Below are positions 53,985-63,660 of a stretch of 64,000 nucleotides of DNA, piece by piece. Position numbers and translations under genes: made by a program. The stretch comes from Zygaena filipendulae (lineage: Eukaryota; Arthropoda; Insecta; Lepidoptera; Zygaenidae), in assembly GCA_907165275.2 (NCBI GenBank), contig OU015659.1, positions 5,002,501 through 5,066,500 on the forward strand. The letters are read 5' to 3'. The notes under the pieces are model-generated. The model saw only the letters and a list, made by a program, of their open reading frames with translations, was not told the DNA's origin and made no database searches. Position 1 is the first letter of the stretch; every line of letters starts with the position of its first letter.

Positions 53985-54660
53985 GAAACATAACGCACGT
54001 TTTGAACAATACGACAGTACTTCTGGCAACGCTGGCAAAGGGTACGTACCCGAACTACAACAAAGGTTGAAATGGAGAGTCAACGCTGGGAAATCGAACG
54101 TGGGCGACTTCTTCCTTCTTTAAGAGGATAACACTCCACCGTTAGAGCCAACCCACACGGTGCGGTGCGGCTCACGTCAGGCGCCTGAGCGGCGCCGCTG
54201 CGGTATATTACATACAAAAATGCGTTTTGGCCACACGACGCCTTGCGGCGCGCTCCAGCGCTGCGCCGCGCTCGCATCGGAGTCGAGACGAGGCGGGGAG
54301 GGGAGTAAGCGGCTCGCTGTTATTTTTCCTGTTCTGTCACGTAGCGATGGGCATGCCTACTCTTTTTGTCGCGCTGCCCCGCGCTGCCTCGTGCTGCCCG
54401 TGTGGTTCCCCATGCGGCGAAATGACTTGGGCTGCGGCGCCGCACCGAATCGTGTGGGTTGGCACTTATGCTGGTGCCTTGCCCGAGTAGAGAAACTACA
54501 CCCTGGATCAGACAACATACTCCGGGTGGTCGACATCAGGAAAAGCAAAGGGTGCTATCGACGTCCCTGCACCAGACTATATCTCCTTCCTACAGCTGAA
54601 GAATTGGCACGTTGAAGCCTCGCCGCACTTCAACGGGGGGAATTTGTTCGACGGGAATAA
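53985..54660 (+). pseudogene. BEL/Pao integrase C-terminus (DUF5641), split by a MITE
   Basis: Left of the MITE the frame reads QRLKWRVNAGKSNVGDFFLL, a stop (TAA for the usual Lys codon), then EDNTPPL. Right of it the frame resumes exactly at CWCLARVEKLHPGSDNILRV and VDIRKSKGCYRRPCTRLYLL then PTAEEL. This is the conserved BEL/Pao C-terminal domain that follows the integrase core (VGD.VL..ED..PP..W.L.RV..L.PG.D...RVV..R). A G-rich purine run CAACGGGGGGAA at about 54633 is the likely polypurine tract, and TGTTCGACGGGAATA after it may be the LTR start. No upstream integrase core is attached. Confidence 0.85.
54145..54465. mobile_element. GC-rich MITE, Harbinger-like (TTA target)
   Basis: A 321-bp element with inverted ends GAGCCAACCCACACGGTGCG and CGCACCGAATCGTGTGGGTT then GGCAC. 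TTA lies on both sides (54142-54144 and 54466-54468). The element splits a BEL frame, and removing it with one TTA restores the reading PPL|CW without a shift, so the boundaries and target duplication are confirmed by the host element. It is CpG-rich (CGCGCTCCAGCGCTGCGCCG). Random overlapping frames inside it are not genes. Confidence 0.85.
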
Positions 54661-54699
54661 AAAAAAAAATCACAAAATATCACGTGTTTTGTCTTCCCA

Positions 54700-54832
54700 T
54701 TCCCATTCCAGGTCAGCAACGCACCTGCATGCCTTATGCTGTTGCAGATATCCATGGGCTGTGGTAATCATTTACTATCAGGTGTGCCACCTGCCCGTTT
54801 GCCCCTTATAAGATGATAAAAAAAGACAATTC
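54700..54832 (+). repeat. Lepidopteran SINE-like 3' segment
   Basis: GTTGCAGATATCCATGGGCT, GTGGTAATCATTTACTATCA and CAGGTGTGCCACCTGCCCGT then TTGCCCCTTATAAGATGATAAAAAAAG. This arrangement (CCATGGGC ... ACCATCAGG ... GTTTGCC ... AAAA) is a very common repeat tail in moths and butterflies. It is a strong hint to the host order. Confidence 0.65.
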
Positions 54833-55021
54833 TCAATAACTAAAGAACTCTTAACTAGTTGTATAATAGAAATTTGTAAGTTGTATAATAGAGTTCATTA
54901 TTAGAAAATAACATCAAAGTACATCAAACCCTTGGCATTTTCAATTCAAACAGTTGTAAGAACCTACTCCAATTAATAAGAATTAAGAAGTAAGAACTAA
55001 CATAATAATAATAGTTTAAAT

Positions 55022-55496
55022 TAATTTATATCTATACTTATAATAAAACTGTAAAGAGGTCAATTCTGTACATTGAATATATATATATTCAAAATTAATA
55101 TTGGAGGATGAATGGTGATCGATACTGATGCCAAAAATGCAATCAGTAAATTTTTTGTCTGTCTGTATGTGCACGCATGGGTCAAAAACTACTGAAGGGA
55201 CTTTTACCAAACTTGGTACGATTGTAGTCCATACTCCTGGGCAGGTTATAGGTATATAACATAACATAACGCTAAGACACATAGGAGCTGAGCAGTGACG
55301 ATAAATTTGAAGCAAATCGGCTGAAAATGCGCTTTCGAGCTCTTATCCTCGCATACGTTTACTCAATCACGCAAAACCGCTGAACGGATTTGGATGAAAT
55401 TTGGCATGCACGATGTCAGGGGTACAGAGGACACAGGGTACTTTTTATCCCGGAATTTCTGCAGGAACTCCGAAATTACCGCGGGGCACAACAAGT
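55022..55496 (+). repeat. Helitron-like repeat, long and diverged
   Basis: Starts ATTTATATCTATACTTATAA, passes TTTTTGTCTGTCTGTATGTG and ends with GGCATGCACGATGTCAGGGG, TTTTATCCCGGAATTTCTGC and TTACCGCGGGGCACAACAAG. The 3' 130 bases match the short family at 3.4-5.6 kb. The 5' 300 bases are a different lead. Confidence 0.5.
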
Positions 55497-56315
55497 AATA
55501 AATAAAAATGAATCCCTATTTCCCTTGCGTTGATTATGTACTGAAAAGAAAATGAAAATAAATGTTTACCTGTAACTATTTTCTATATGAAATGATGCCA
55601 GCTGTATAAATAAATTATTATCTATCAATAAAATGTTGTAATTGCATTAACTTAGGTATGTTTTATTGTAAATGTTAAATCGATTAAAATGAGTTGTGAC
55701 TCGTGAAACAGAATAAAAGCCACAAAACGTACAAAAGTATGAAATTCCCAGAAGCGAATTCTATTTCTGCGCCCGTTTTATAGGATTACCCGGCCTGGCT
55801 GGTCGACACAATGCTCTTGTGTTATCTTAGGTTATTTATCGAGAGCATTGGTTAAGCCGAGCCTAAAGTTTTCTTACTTCAACGTGATTTTTTAGAAAGT
55901 ACAAGTTATCTTATCAAGTAGAACTTGATAGAGATTTTCAAAAAGACTCCAAATACATTCGATCAAACTTCTAAAATTACTTATATAGACACTTCTGGTC
56001 TAGAGGTCTGTGAGTATTTAGTATGTAAAGCAGAAGCAGAAAAAATTACTGAACCTCAAACTTAATAATTAATCATTCAAAAGAGAACATTTATTGATCC
56101 GGAATTGCGGCTGTATATTAGTTATCATTATGAAAATCTACTTTATGTCCATAAAATAATCATAAATTCAACAAAAAATCAATAAATTAATAATGAATTA
56201 GGTATCAAAGAAACAAAAATAAACTCATTGCGCCTGCCAGTCAGTAGACTACCTAGTTATGTCGCCAGCACCATCTAGTCGTCATGCGTTTCTTGCAGCC
56301 TAAGCTATAAAGCTT
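55497..56315. other. No gene recognised
   Basis: A short frame near 55950-56064 reads YIDTSGLEVCEYLVCKAEAE and stops. I do not recognise it. No other structure was seen. Confidence 0.35.
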
Positions 56316-56351
56316 AGCGAGTGTTTATCATATAAATGATAAACACTCGCT
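56301..56351. repeat. Two adjacent hairpins with identical loops
   Basis: TAAGCT-ATAA-AGCTTA (56301-56316) is followed directly by AGCGAGTGTTTATCAT-ATAA-ATGATAAACACTCGCT (56316-56351), a perfect 16-bp stem. They lie about 210 bases upstream of a gypsy primer site, probably inside its LTR. Confidence 0.8.
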
Positions 56352-56563
56352 GGACGCTAGTCTCGCGCCCGCGCTTTGCGCACCTGACGATTTGATGATG
56401 AAGCATTGTCGGCCAGACGGTCACCCGGTAGTTTGTAAGCATTAGAATTAAGAAACTCCTTTTTGTATTCTGTACTAAAACACCTAAAGGCTGACACCAT
56501 TAAAGCTTTTTAATAATTAAATCGTCTTTTTAAAAAGCCTTCTCGAGCGCCCAAAAACTTGAC

Positions 56564-56581
56564 TGGCGCAGTCGGTAGGAT
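56564..56581 (+). promoter_or_regulatory. Gypsy primer binding site
   Basis: TGGCGCAGTCGGTAGGAT is a typical Ty3/gypsy primer-binding sequence. It lies about 0.84 kb upstream of a gypsy gag start (57406). The LTR to its left probably ends at or just before CAAAAACTTGAC. Confidence 0.65.
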
Positions 56582-57004
56582 ATCTCGCGAAAATTGATCG
56601 GTTTCGCGTGTGGTTTTTTAGCGGATATCTCTACGAACAAATAAATACGTCTCCTGTTGGAAGCTCGTGTAAAGGTGTTGACTGACTCCGGAGGACATGG
56701 GATTGAGCTGCTGGTGAGTAAACCTTTTCACATCCTGTCTCTATCATATTCCCAATTTTCTTCATTAAAAAATATCCGAACTAAAATCGTCGGACTTATT
56801 AATTGCGTTTATCTGATTTTGTTTGCACTAAAATAGGCAGAATAATAATTGAATAAATTGAAATAATTAATGATAGAAATAGATAAATGAAAATGATAAA
56901 TGAAATATGTATATTAAAATAAATAATGAATATTAAATGAAAATGATAAATGAATAAATATACTAAAATGACAAAAATTATAATTAAGTAATTTCTTTTA
57001 CATT

Positions 57005-57345
57005 TTTATAATTACATAATATAATTAATTTTCTTTTGAATTTTTATAAATAATTTCTTTAAAATTTTGAAGTGAATTTCCTTACGTATCATATTTTAAT
57101 TATTGTTGTCTTTCTTACATTTTTATAATTAAATTTCTTTAATATTTTGGAACGAAGTTTCCTATTCGTAATTACATACTATTATAATTATTTTGCTTTT
57201 TACATTTTGGAAGAAAATTCCTTATTTTTCATAACATATTATAATTAATTTCTTTTTACATTTTGTAACGAAGTTCCTTATTTTTAATTGCATGTTATAA
57301 TTCATTTTATGTTTACATTTTGGAACGAAGTTCCTTTTTTTATAA
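57005..57345 (+). repeat. Imperfect ~57-bp tandem array in gypsy leader
   Basis: About five units built on ACATTTTGGAACGAAGTTCC, with copies at about 57062, 57142, 57202, 57258 and 57315, separated by AT-rich TATTATAATTAATTTCTTTT. It lies between primer site and gag. Confidence 0.75.
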
Positions 57346-57405
57346 TTGCATATACTTGTTGATTGAAATTAACATTCATAATTTGGTGATTCAATTTAAG
57401 TGAAA

Positions 57406-58945
57406 ATGGAAGGAATTCAATTAATTCAAAAAGAAATTTTGTGAATTATTCCTAAATACTATGGTGATGAAAAATTATTAAATCTTTTTAATTCAAAGTG
57501 TGAATATGTACTTAGCGGTGCTAGAATACCAGGAAATTTAGCTCAAGAATTATATCTTTTTCACGCTATAAACGGTAAACTTACTAGTATAGTAGATATA
57601 GTAGTATAGTAGATAATCCCAATATAAAATTATGGGATAGATTGAAAGAAATTCTTACACAACATTTCGGCAATCCGCGATCGGAAGCATGCATATTGAT
57701 CGAATTAGAAACTATGAAAATAAAACATGGAGAGTCTTACATAGAGATTTGTCATAGAATCCAAAACGTGCGTAGTTCTTTGATAGCAAAAGTAGTTAGA
57801 CTTACCGATGAAGAAACCAAAGCAGCAAAAATGATAATTTATAATAATACGGCTTTGAATGTATTTTTATATAGTCTACCTGATGATTTAATTCATATCG
57901 TACGTTTAAAGGGTGGTGATACCCTCGAAAATGCTTTAAGTATTGTGACAGAAGAAGTGAATTTCAAATTCCAGTATAACGTACGAAATAAAGTAGGTAA
58001 GCAACATAATTCGTTGATGCCAGTGCTTATGGCTCAAGGTTTTAACAAACCCACATTTATTTTATCATCAAACAGTAATTTAAGATACGGTATTCCTAAT
58101 AATAATATGGCTCAAGGATTTAACAAACCAACATTTAATTTATCATCGAATAGTAATTTTTGATATGATATTCCTAATAACAAGCCTACATTTAACTTAA
58201 CATCGCCGGTTAAATATGGCATTACTCAAAACAACTTTAAGTATCGCATTCCTCAAAACAATTTTAAGTTTGGCATTCCACAAGGGCATGCCATTAGACC
58301 TAACATTTATCAGCCAAATTTTGCATCCCAAGGTCACCAATCTAGACCATCTTATCAGGCACCTTTTCAACAGGCGCGCCCGCCTTTCCAATATGGTGGA
58401 TACAAATTTGGAATCCCTCAGCAACAAGGTTTTAAATACGGTATTTCAAACCAACAGGCACTTAAGCTTGAACAGACAGACGTGTCGATGCGCACAGCAC
58501 CTATTAGAAAAAATATGACACATGACTTATTTTATACTGAAGAACCACCCCTAATTCAAGAAAACGATAACTACTACTATACAAATGAAGAAGATCAACC
58601 TAACGACCAACCCCCTAAAGATTGTAACATTGTTGAAAACTGTAACTTTACAACTAGAGTAGAGAAACCTCCTAATTGTATAGTTGTAGAGAATAATGTA
58701 GAGAATAATGTAGAGAATAATGTAGAGACTGAACCCACTCAAGATTTTTCTGAAAAAAACTTCGAAGGACATAGTGTAGTGATAAATTTCAATTCTTGCG
58801 ATAATATTCTAAAATTACCTCATATCGAAATCCCGGAAATCAATCTAAATTTCTCATTGATACCGGAAGTACTCGTTCTTTTATCAGTCCTGCCAAAGCT
58901 AATGAATTCTTTAATGAGTCTAAATATTATAAACCTTTTACAGTA
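57406..58945 (+). pseudogene. Gypsy gag
   Basis: Starts MEGIQLIQKEIL then a TGA near 57442. Conserved parts are IPKYYGDEKLLNLFNSKCEY, GNLAQELYLFHAINGKL, two stops near 57605, then LWDRLKEILTQHFGNPRSEA, ESYIEICHRIQNVRSSL and IIYNNTALNVFLYSLPDDL. This is the capsid region of the gypsy/17.6 group, which has a zinc-free gag. An 81-bp tandem repeat at 58029-58190 encodes MAQGFNKPTFNLSSNSN twice. The second copy carries TGA. A Gln/Pro/Phe-rich tail follows (FGIPQQQGFKYGI). A 15-bp tandem repeat at 58685-58728 encodes NNVEN units. The frame continues to about 58850, where the protease begins in another phase. Confidence 0.85.
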
Positions 58946-59110
58946 ATGAGTACGCTTGCTAAAAGCTCGCATAACGAAATTATTAATATCCCATTATTAA
59001 AAACATTCAAAAGTACATTGCCTCATACATTTTATATTTACGACATTGATGGACGATATGATGGACTAATAGGCTCCGACCTTTTAAAAAAAATTGTCAG
59101 CGACTATTGA
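58830..59110 (+). pseudogene. Gypsy aspartic protease
   Basis: KFLIDTGSTRSFISPAKANE is the retropepsin active site (DTG), entered by a frameshift relative to gag near 58850. It is followed by TVMSTLAKSSHNEIINIPLL, YIYDIDGRYDGLIGSDLLKK, the C-terminal motif. The frame stays open through the protease and into the linker. Catalytic Asp and the IG.DLL flap-side motif are both intact. Confidence 0.8.
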
Positions 59111-59945
59111 CATGAAAAATCAGACTCTACGGACACAAAATGCAACGATACCTATAATTTATAACCCACCGTACGAAATAAATGTACCACCTACATCCGA
59201 AGTACACGCAAAGATACCAAGTAACTTACAAAACGCAAAAGATATTGTTAATTTTGTTCAGAGAGATAGTGTACACATGCCTTCAGCTCAGTGCAATAAC
59301 TTCTTTGTTGACACAAATAAACAAAATTTTGTTTCGAATTTGTATGGAAAGAAATTTACCATATATACTGATCATAGACCGTTAGCTTGGTTGAACTTTA
59401 TAAAAGAGCCGAACAGTAAACTAGCGAGATGGAAACTACGTCTTGCAGGATTCGATTATCAAACTATTTATAAAAGCGGAAAAGCAAAATTCCAATGCCG
59501 ACGCTTTGTCACGGATGAAAATTAATTTATTAGAGGAAAAATATGATAATTCTATGAAGGTGAACTTTGACAAAAAGGAGCCAAAAACTCCAACTTAAAC
59601 AAGATAAACAAATAATTATATTTTTTTTTAAAGAACACATACGACCTAAAATAAAATATTTCTTATATTTGGAAGCTAAAATACATCATAAGCATTTTAT
59701 AATTCACAGAGGAATTAAGGAAACACTGGTGCATCTTAGGCGAATATACTGTATTATAAATGCGTGCGATATGTGTGAAAAATTTAAGTACATCTACGAT
59801 CGTAAACCATTTGAACCTGAACTGCAGTTTTCTCAAACTCAAACTAAGCTGTTCTAGGAATTATTCATGGATACTTTTTCTATAGAAGGAAGAAATTATT
59901 TTACGGTAATCGATGCTTTAAAGAACTTTATTAATCATTAAAAAC
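59111..59945 (+). pseudogene. Gypsy pol with RT deleted: RNase H end and integrase start
   Basis: Linker sequence (IIYNPPYEINVPPTSEVHAK) is followed near 59330 by YGKKFTIYTDHRPLAWLNFI and KEPNSKLARWKLRLAGFDYQ, the C-terminal RNase H region. The whole RT palm and most of RNase H are missing, evidently by one deletion. After a stop at 59523, integrase begins with the HHCC zinc domain (HHKHFIIHRGIKETLVHLRR, CDMCEKFKY), YDRKPFEPELQFSQTQTK, a stop, then FMDTFSIEGRNYFTVIDALK with the first catalytic Asp. It is cut near 59945 by an inverted LINE end. No env-like frame was seen. Confidence 0.85.
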
Positions 59946-60180
59946 AATGTAGTTCACTTACGATGAGTTTAAGGTGTATTTGAATACCTACTAAAATCAA
60001 TAAGTTCCAGCTAATCAAAACATTTAAGTTATCTTATCGCTAATATACATTTTAAGTTTGTTTTTAAATATATTTAAAGAGTTGCAGTTGCTAATTCAGT
60101 TATTAGGCCTTTATATAACCGTGCTCCTTCAGACATAATATTTTTCTGTCCATATCCAGTTCTATGTTTGAAAAGTTTTA
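59946..60180 (-). pseudogene. LINE 3' terminal fragment, antisense
   Basis: On the minus strand, KLFKHRTGYGQKNIMSEGAR then LYKGLITELATAT and, after a shift, SLNIFKNKLKMYISDKIT. This is the C-terminal tail of a CR1-like LINE (RT......S....G...YN.LP.E.......FK..L). It differs from the family at 43.4 kb and 60.2 kb. It faces that copy tail to head. Confidence 0.6.
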
Positions 60181-60189
60181 GCTTATTCA

Positions 60190-60645
60190 TAGTCAACATG
60201 ACTGACTTCAGACGCCGAACGGGTGGTGGGCGAAATCTTCGTAATACTGAAAAACTTGAGACTGTATCACGAAGAACAAAATTAGCAAGTAAAAACCCGC
60301 GAGTAATTGGACCTACATATTACGAGCAGCTTCCCGCAGATTTACGGAAAGAAAATGATGACAAAACTTTTTATCGCCGATTGAAAGCCTATTTATTGGA
60401 TAAAGCATATTACTCCATAAATGAATTTTATGTAAAAACTATATACTAGAATTTATTCATATTTTTAGATATTAAATTTACTTGACATTTCTATTTTATT
60501 ACTATTTTGTAATATTATTATTTTTGTATTGTATCATCATATTATTATTATTATTTGACAATTGTACTATTCTCTGTGACATTTTATCTTGACATTTTGT
60601 TAACACTGATAGTACGAAATAAAATAAACTAAACTAAACTATTGT
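60190..60645 (+). mobile_element. Short 5'-truncated LINE copy, same family as 43.4-45.5 kb
   Basis: A short frame (to stop at 60447-60449) reads RTKLASKNPRVIGPTYYEQL and PADLRKENDDKTFYRRLKAY, closely matching the last ~60 residues of the 642-residue RT at 45.1-45.3 kb (NPRVIGPTYYEHLPADIRDE). The UTR ends AAATAAAATAAACTAAACTA, an (AAACT)n tail. Typical of incomplete target-primed reverse transcription. Confidence 0.85.
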
Positions 60646-60980
60646 AGATACCACTCTACTATTATAGAATTTGTCGTATAGCAAAATACCATCTAAAAAT
60701 TACTGATACTGCATCTGTTATGTCTTATACAATTCTCTTGTATAATGATTACGGTTCAAGCCATTATCAGCCATGATAAATGGATTGTCATCAAAATTGT
60801 TTGGGTCAGTGAATTAAATAAATTATAATACTGGCCTTTAATCAGACTTGGTCTTATTATATTATGTTTTACATTAGGTAGGTATCATGGTATTGGCCGT
60901 CTAGACTAGACGCCATCTCTATATAGCATAGACTAGTGTTGTCCTATCATAATAGTGACGTACTCATAACAAAAATCTTA
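60646..60980. other. No gene recognised
   Basis: AT-rich. A small palindrome GGCCGTCTAGACTAGACGCC lies at about 60896-60915. Confidence 0.4.
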
Positions 60981-61428
60981 CCGCCGCACTCAGAGTCGTT
61001 CATTAAAATAACGTTAATCGGCCCATAACTAATGATACTTAAATCCTCTAATGATAATTAAATCGCCGTAGCTCCCAGAGACAGAAATTAATGGTTGATT
61101 AGTTATTGACAACTTTAAGTAAGCATAGGGCAGTGCACCCTATCGAAATGCGTATCGATAAAGTGTAATATTGCCACATGCATAAACTCATGGAAAGTTT
61201 TGATTTTTCTTAAGAATTAGCTAAATACGTTAATTTACTATTACTTTGACCCGAAATAATAATTGATTTCAATAAAATTAAAATTGAATGCCATGACTTT
61301 TATGATATGACAACATTGAATGCCGCCATTTTTATTTTTCAATTATCTACGTCAAATCAATCCGAAATGTTTCAAATTGGAATTCGTCTTTTGTAATATA
61401 ATAATAATTTTAAATTATTGTATAAAAA

Positions 61429-62312
61429 ATGGTGAGTATTGAGTAATTATTATTGGTTTCATATTGGTTAAAAGATAAAAATATGTCAGGCATGTTTTTA
61501 TATGATTTTCTTTATATTTCAGGAGCAAAATAAAACACCACGCAAAAGAGTTGTAAACTTTACCCCGGATGAAAAATTATTACTTGCACAGTAATTAAAC
61601 ATCGATAGTTGAATCAAAACTGATCGACGGAAAGTCAGTTTCAGTCAAAGAAAAAATGAGCATGGGATAACCTTAAGGTTATGGCCCGTAAAAGCAAGGC
61701 TATCTTTTAAAAACTGGAGGTGAACCATCAAATCCACCACCTCAACCGAAGCAGGGAGCTATAATAAGCATTATAGAAAAGGTAACATTCAATAACAACT
61801 CAACAGGGCTGAGCAAAATACCAAGTTGTAATTGAAATCCTTATATTATAAATGTGAAACTGAGTTTGTTTATTTGTTACGCTTTCACACCTTAACCGAT
61901 CAACATGAAATTTTGCATACACATTTTCACCGTTACAGAGAAAAACATAGGGTACTTTTTATCTGGGTATTCTTGCGGGATCTCTGAGATTTCCACAGGT
62001 GAATCTCTGAAACAGATGAACCTATTTGAACGGGACTTTCTCTGCCAATTAAATGATTAAGGTGTAAATTATGCTTCTTTGGAGTTCTTGCGGGAATTCA
62101 GAAACTCAAGCGTGTGGAATCGCAGGGCACAGCTAATGTGTATTATAATATGTATTCTAGAATGTAGTTCTAATCAGTGTATTTTTTTAGTTGGAGACAT
62201 TAACAACAAGCTGCTGAGAGAGCTGTTGAGTTGGAGGAAGAAAAAAATTAAGCTATTGTAGATGACGAAACTAGAGCTAGCTGAATTAAAAAAAAACTAG
62301 AATTACAATAAT
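61429..62312 (+). pseudogene. Harbinger Myb/SANT-like DNA-binding protein
   Basis: This is the accessory protein that, in PIF/Harbinger elements, binds DNA and helps the transposase. The start codon at 61429-61431 is the whole coding part of exon 1. It is followed at once by GTGAGT, and the intron ends TTTATATTTCAG at 61522. Exon 2 reads EQNKTPRKRVVNFTPDEKLL, the start of a Myb/SANT-like domain. After a frameshift, IESKLIDGKSVSVKEK, WDNLKVMARKSKA and KTGGEPSNPPPQPKQGAI follow. A Helitron-like repeat interrupts at 61838-62138. The coiled C-terminus then appears as AAERAVELEEE and ELAELKKKLELQ-like sequence near 62215-62310. The order (SANT, GGG-Pro segment, Lys/Glu coiled coil) is standard for this family. 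Confidence 0.75.
61838..62138 (+). repeat. Helitron-like repeat nested in the Harbinger element
   Basis: Begins AATCCTTATATTATAAATG and ends ATCGCAGGGCACAGCTAATG. It holds TTTGTTACGCTTTCACACCT and GGGTACTTTTTATCTGGGTA. It interrupts the Myb-like gene, so it is younger than the Harbinger insertion. Confidence 0.6.
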
Positions 62313-62369
62313 AAAATTATTTATTTTAAATGAACTAGTTTTATTTTATTTATTTATAATTCAGGCAGG

Positions 62370-62560
62370 TTGTTGAAGCAGCTGATAGGTACCTGTATCC
62401 AGTTATACATTACTATTTTTCATCTTTTGTTTCAAATATTTGTCCAATCTGTTTTCAAATAATAATTGTTAGGTGCCAAGACTTCTGCCGGTAGCCCATT
62501 CCAAGGTGCAACCACTCTGTTAGCAAAAATTGTTATTACACCTTAAAAAAACAAATAACA
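62370..62560 (-). pseudogene. LINE C-terminal scrap, antisense
   Basis: The minus strand reads FANRVVAPWNGLPAEVLAPN then FENRLDKYLKQKMKNSNV, matching the end of many CR1/L2-like LINE RT proteins (F.NRVV..WN.LP..V......FK.RLD). The frame shifts once. No tail repeat is clear. Confidence 0.6.
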
Positions 62561-62619
62561 AACAAAATCTGAGTATAACCAATTCTTTTTTATTATTTTA
62601 TGGTTTTTAATCTATAAAT

Positions 62620-62905
62620 TTATACATATAAATAAAATTGAAGTGTCTGTTTGTAATTCCAAATTAACAGTTTTTCACTAAATGCATATGAAAGTATAAT
62701 ATAATGATACATAAACATTTTTTAATTTTTCTATGTCTGTCTGTTTGTTCCGTCTAAACACTGAAACAGCTAGACCTATTTTAACTGAACTTTCAGGCAG
62801 ATAACTGATGTTATAACGAGGAATAAAACTATTTTAAAAGAAAATCGTTCCTGCGTGGATTCCGAAACACATGTGGGGTAAAACCGTGGGGCACAGTTAT
62901 TCATA
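62620..62905 (+). repeat. Helitron-like repeat, long subtype, nested in Harbinger
   Basis: Starts ACATATAAATAAAATTGAAG, passes TATGTCTGTCTGTTTGTTCC and GGGGTAAAACCGTGGGGCAC, ending near AGTTATTC. It matches 1573-1857 closely in layout. Confidence 0.55.
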
Positions 62906-63009
62906 AAAAAGTTATCTATACCTACTAGTTATCACTAAAAAATCTCATCTATGGATTGTCTAAACAAGAACCCATTACTATTGGGATTTTCTTGACTATA
63001 TTTGTTTAT

Positions 63010-63660
63010 CACTTATGTTAGGTAGATACCGGAAATATTGTGAGAATCATCACCATTGTCAGTATAAAGCAGGAGTTCATCTAATGCTAATGAGATATTG
63101 TATAATGTAGCACACACACAAACTACAGCTACAACTGTGTCTAATTTGATACTCATACCCACTTGAAGATATGGAAACTTCCTTTTCCAAATACCAAAAA
63201 CTCTCAATAGTATTTTTCTTTTTGATATGGCTTTTATTGTATTGTACTTTTCTTGACTGTTTGAATTAGGACAAGAATGGTGTTAAACGCACATCATTTA
63301 CCTACTGCATAATCACTCACTAAGCAGTATACCCATAGTATACCTTGCAACACACCTGAGTCCTGAATCAAGGCGCTGTTTCAGTGCACTACTATAATGA
63401 ATAAAACTATCATAAGTTCCGCCAGGCCATCGAGCTACAACTTTAAAAAATCCAAATTCGGGCCTGTTACTGCCTGAACATTAAAAGAAAACCATCCTCT
63501 TCTATGATATTCAACCAGGACTTCTTATTTTAATATGTGTACCACATGACACCTGGAAGTCCAGCAATTCGTAAACTCAATAAAATCTTCTAGGTCAGAC
63601 ATGCTTTGCTAATTACTGTGACGTGATCGACGGCCTAAAAGTTTAAAAAATCCAACTTTG
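63010..63660 (-). pseudogene. PIF/Harbinger transposase, C-terminal two-thirds
   Basis: Read on the minus strand from 63620: LEDFIEFTNCW, then the first catalytic region around GVM/CGTHIKIRSPG, where a small deletion has removed the usual Ile-Asp of IDGTH. Next come EYHRRGWFSFNVQAVTGPN, RWPGGTYDS-like, SALIQDSGVLQGILW, and VSDYAVG, corresponding to the second Asp (GD.GY). Then SQEKYNTIKA and NTIE with VFGIWKRKFPYLQVGM, which carries the catalytic Glu and the conserved FG.WK.RFP box. The last piece continues IKLDTVVAVVCVCATLYNIS to a stop near 63013. At least four frameshifts are needed to read through. This clearly identifies the superfamily even though the enzyme cannot work. Confidence 0.85.

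Noticed and set aside
54160..54615. 151-codon plus-strand frame across the GC-rich MITE and the BEL end
   Set aside because: The first half is non-coding MITE sequence. Only the last ~50 codons are BEL, already annotated.
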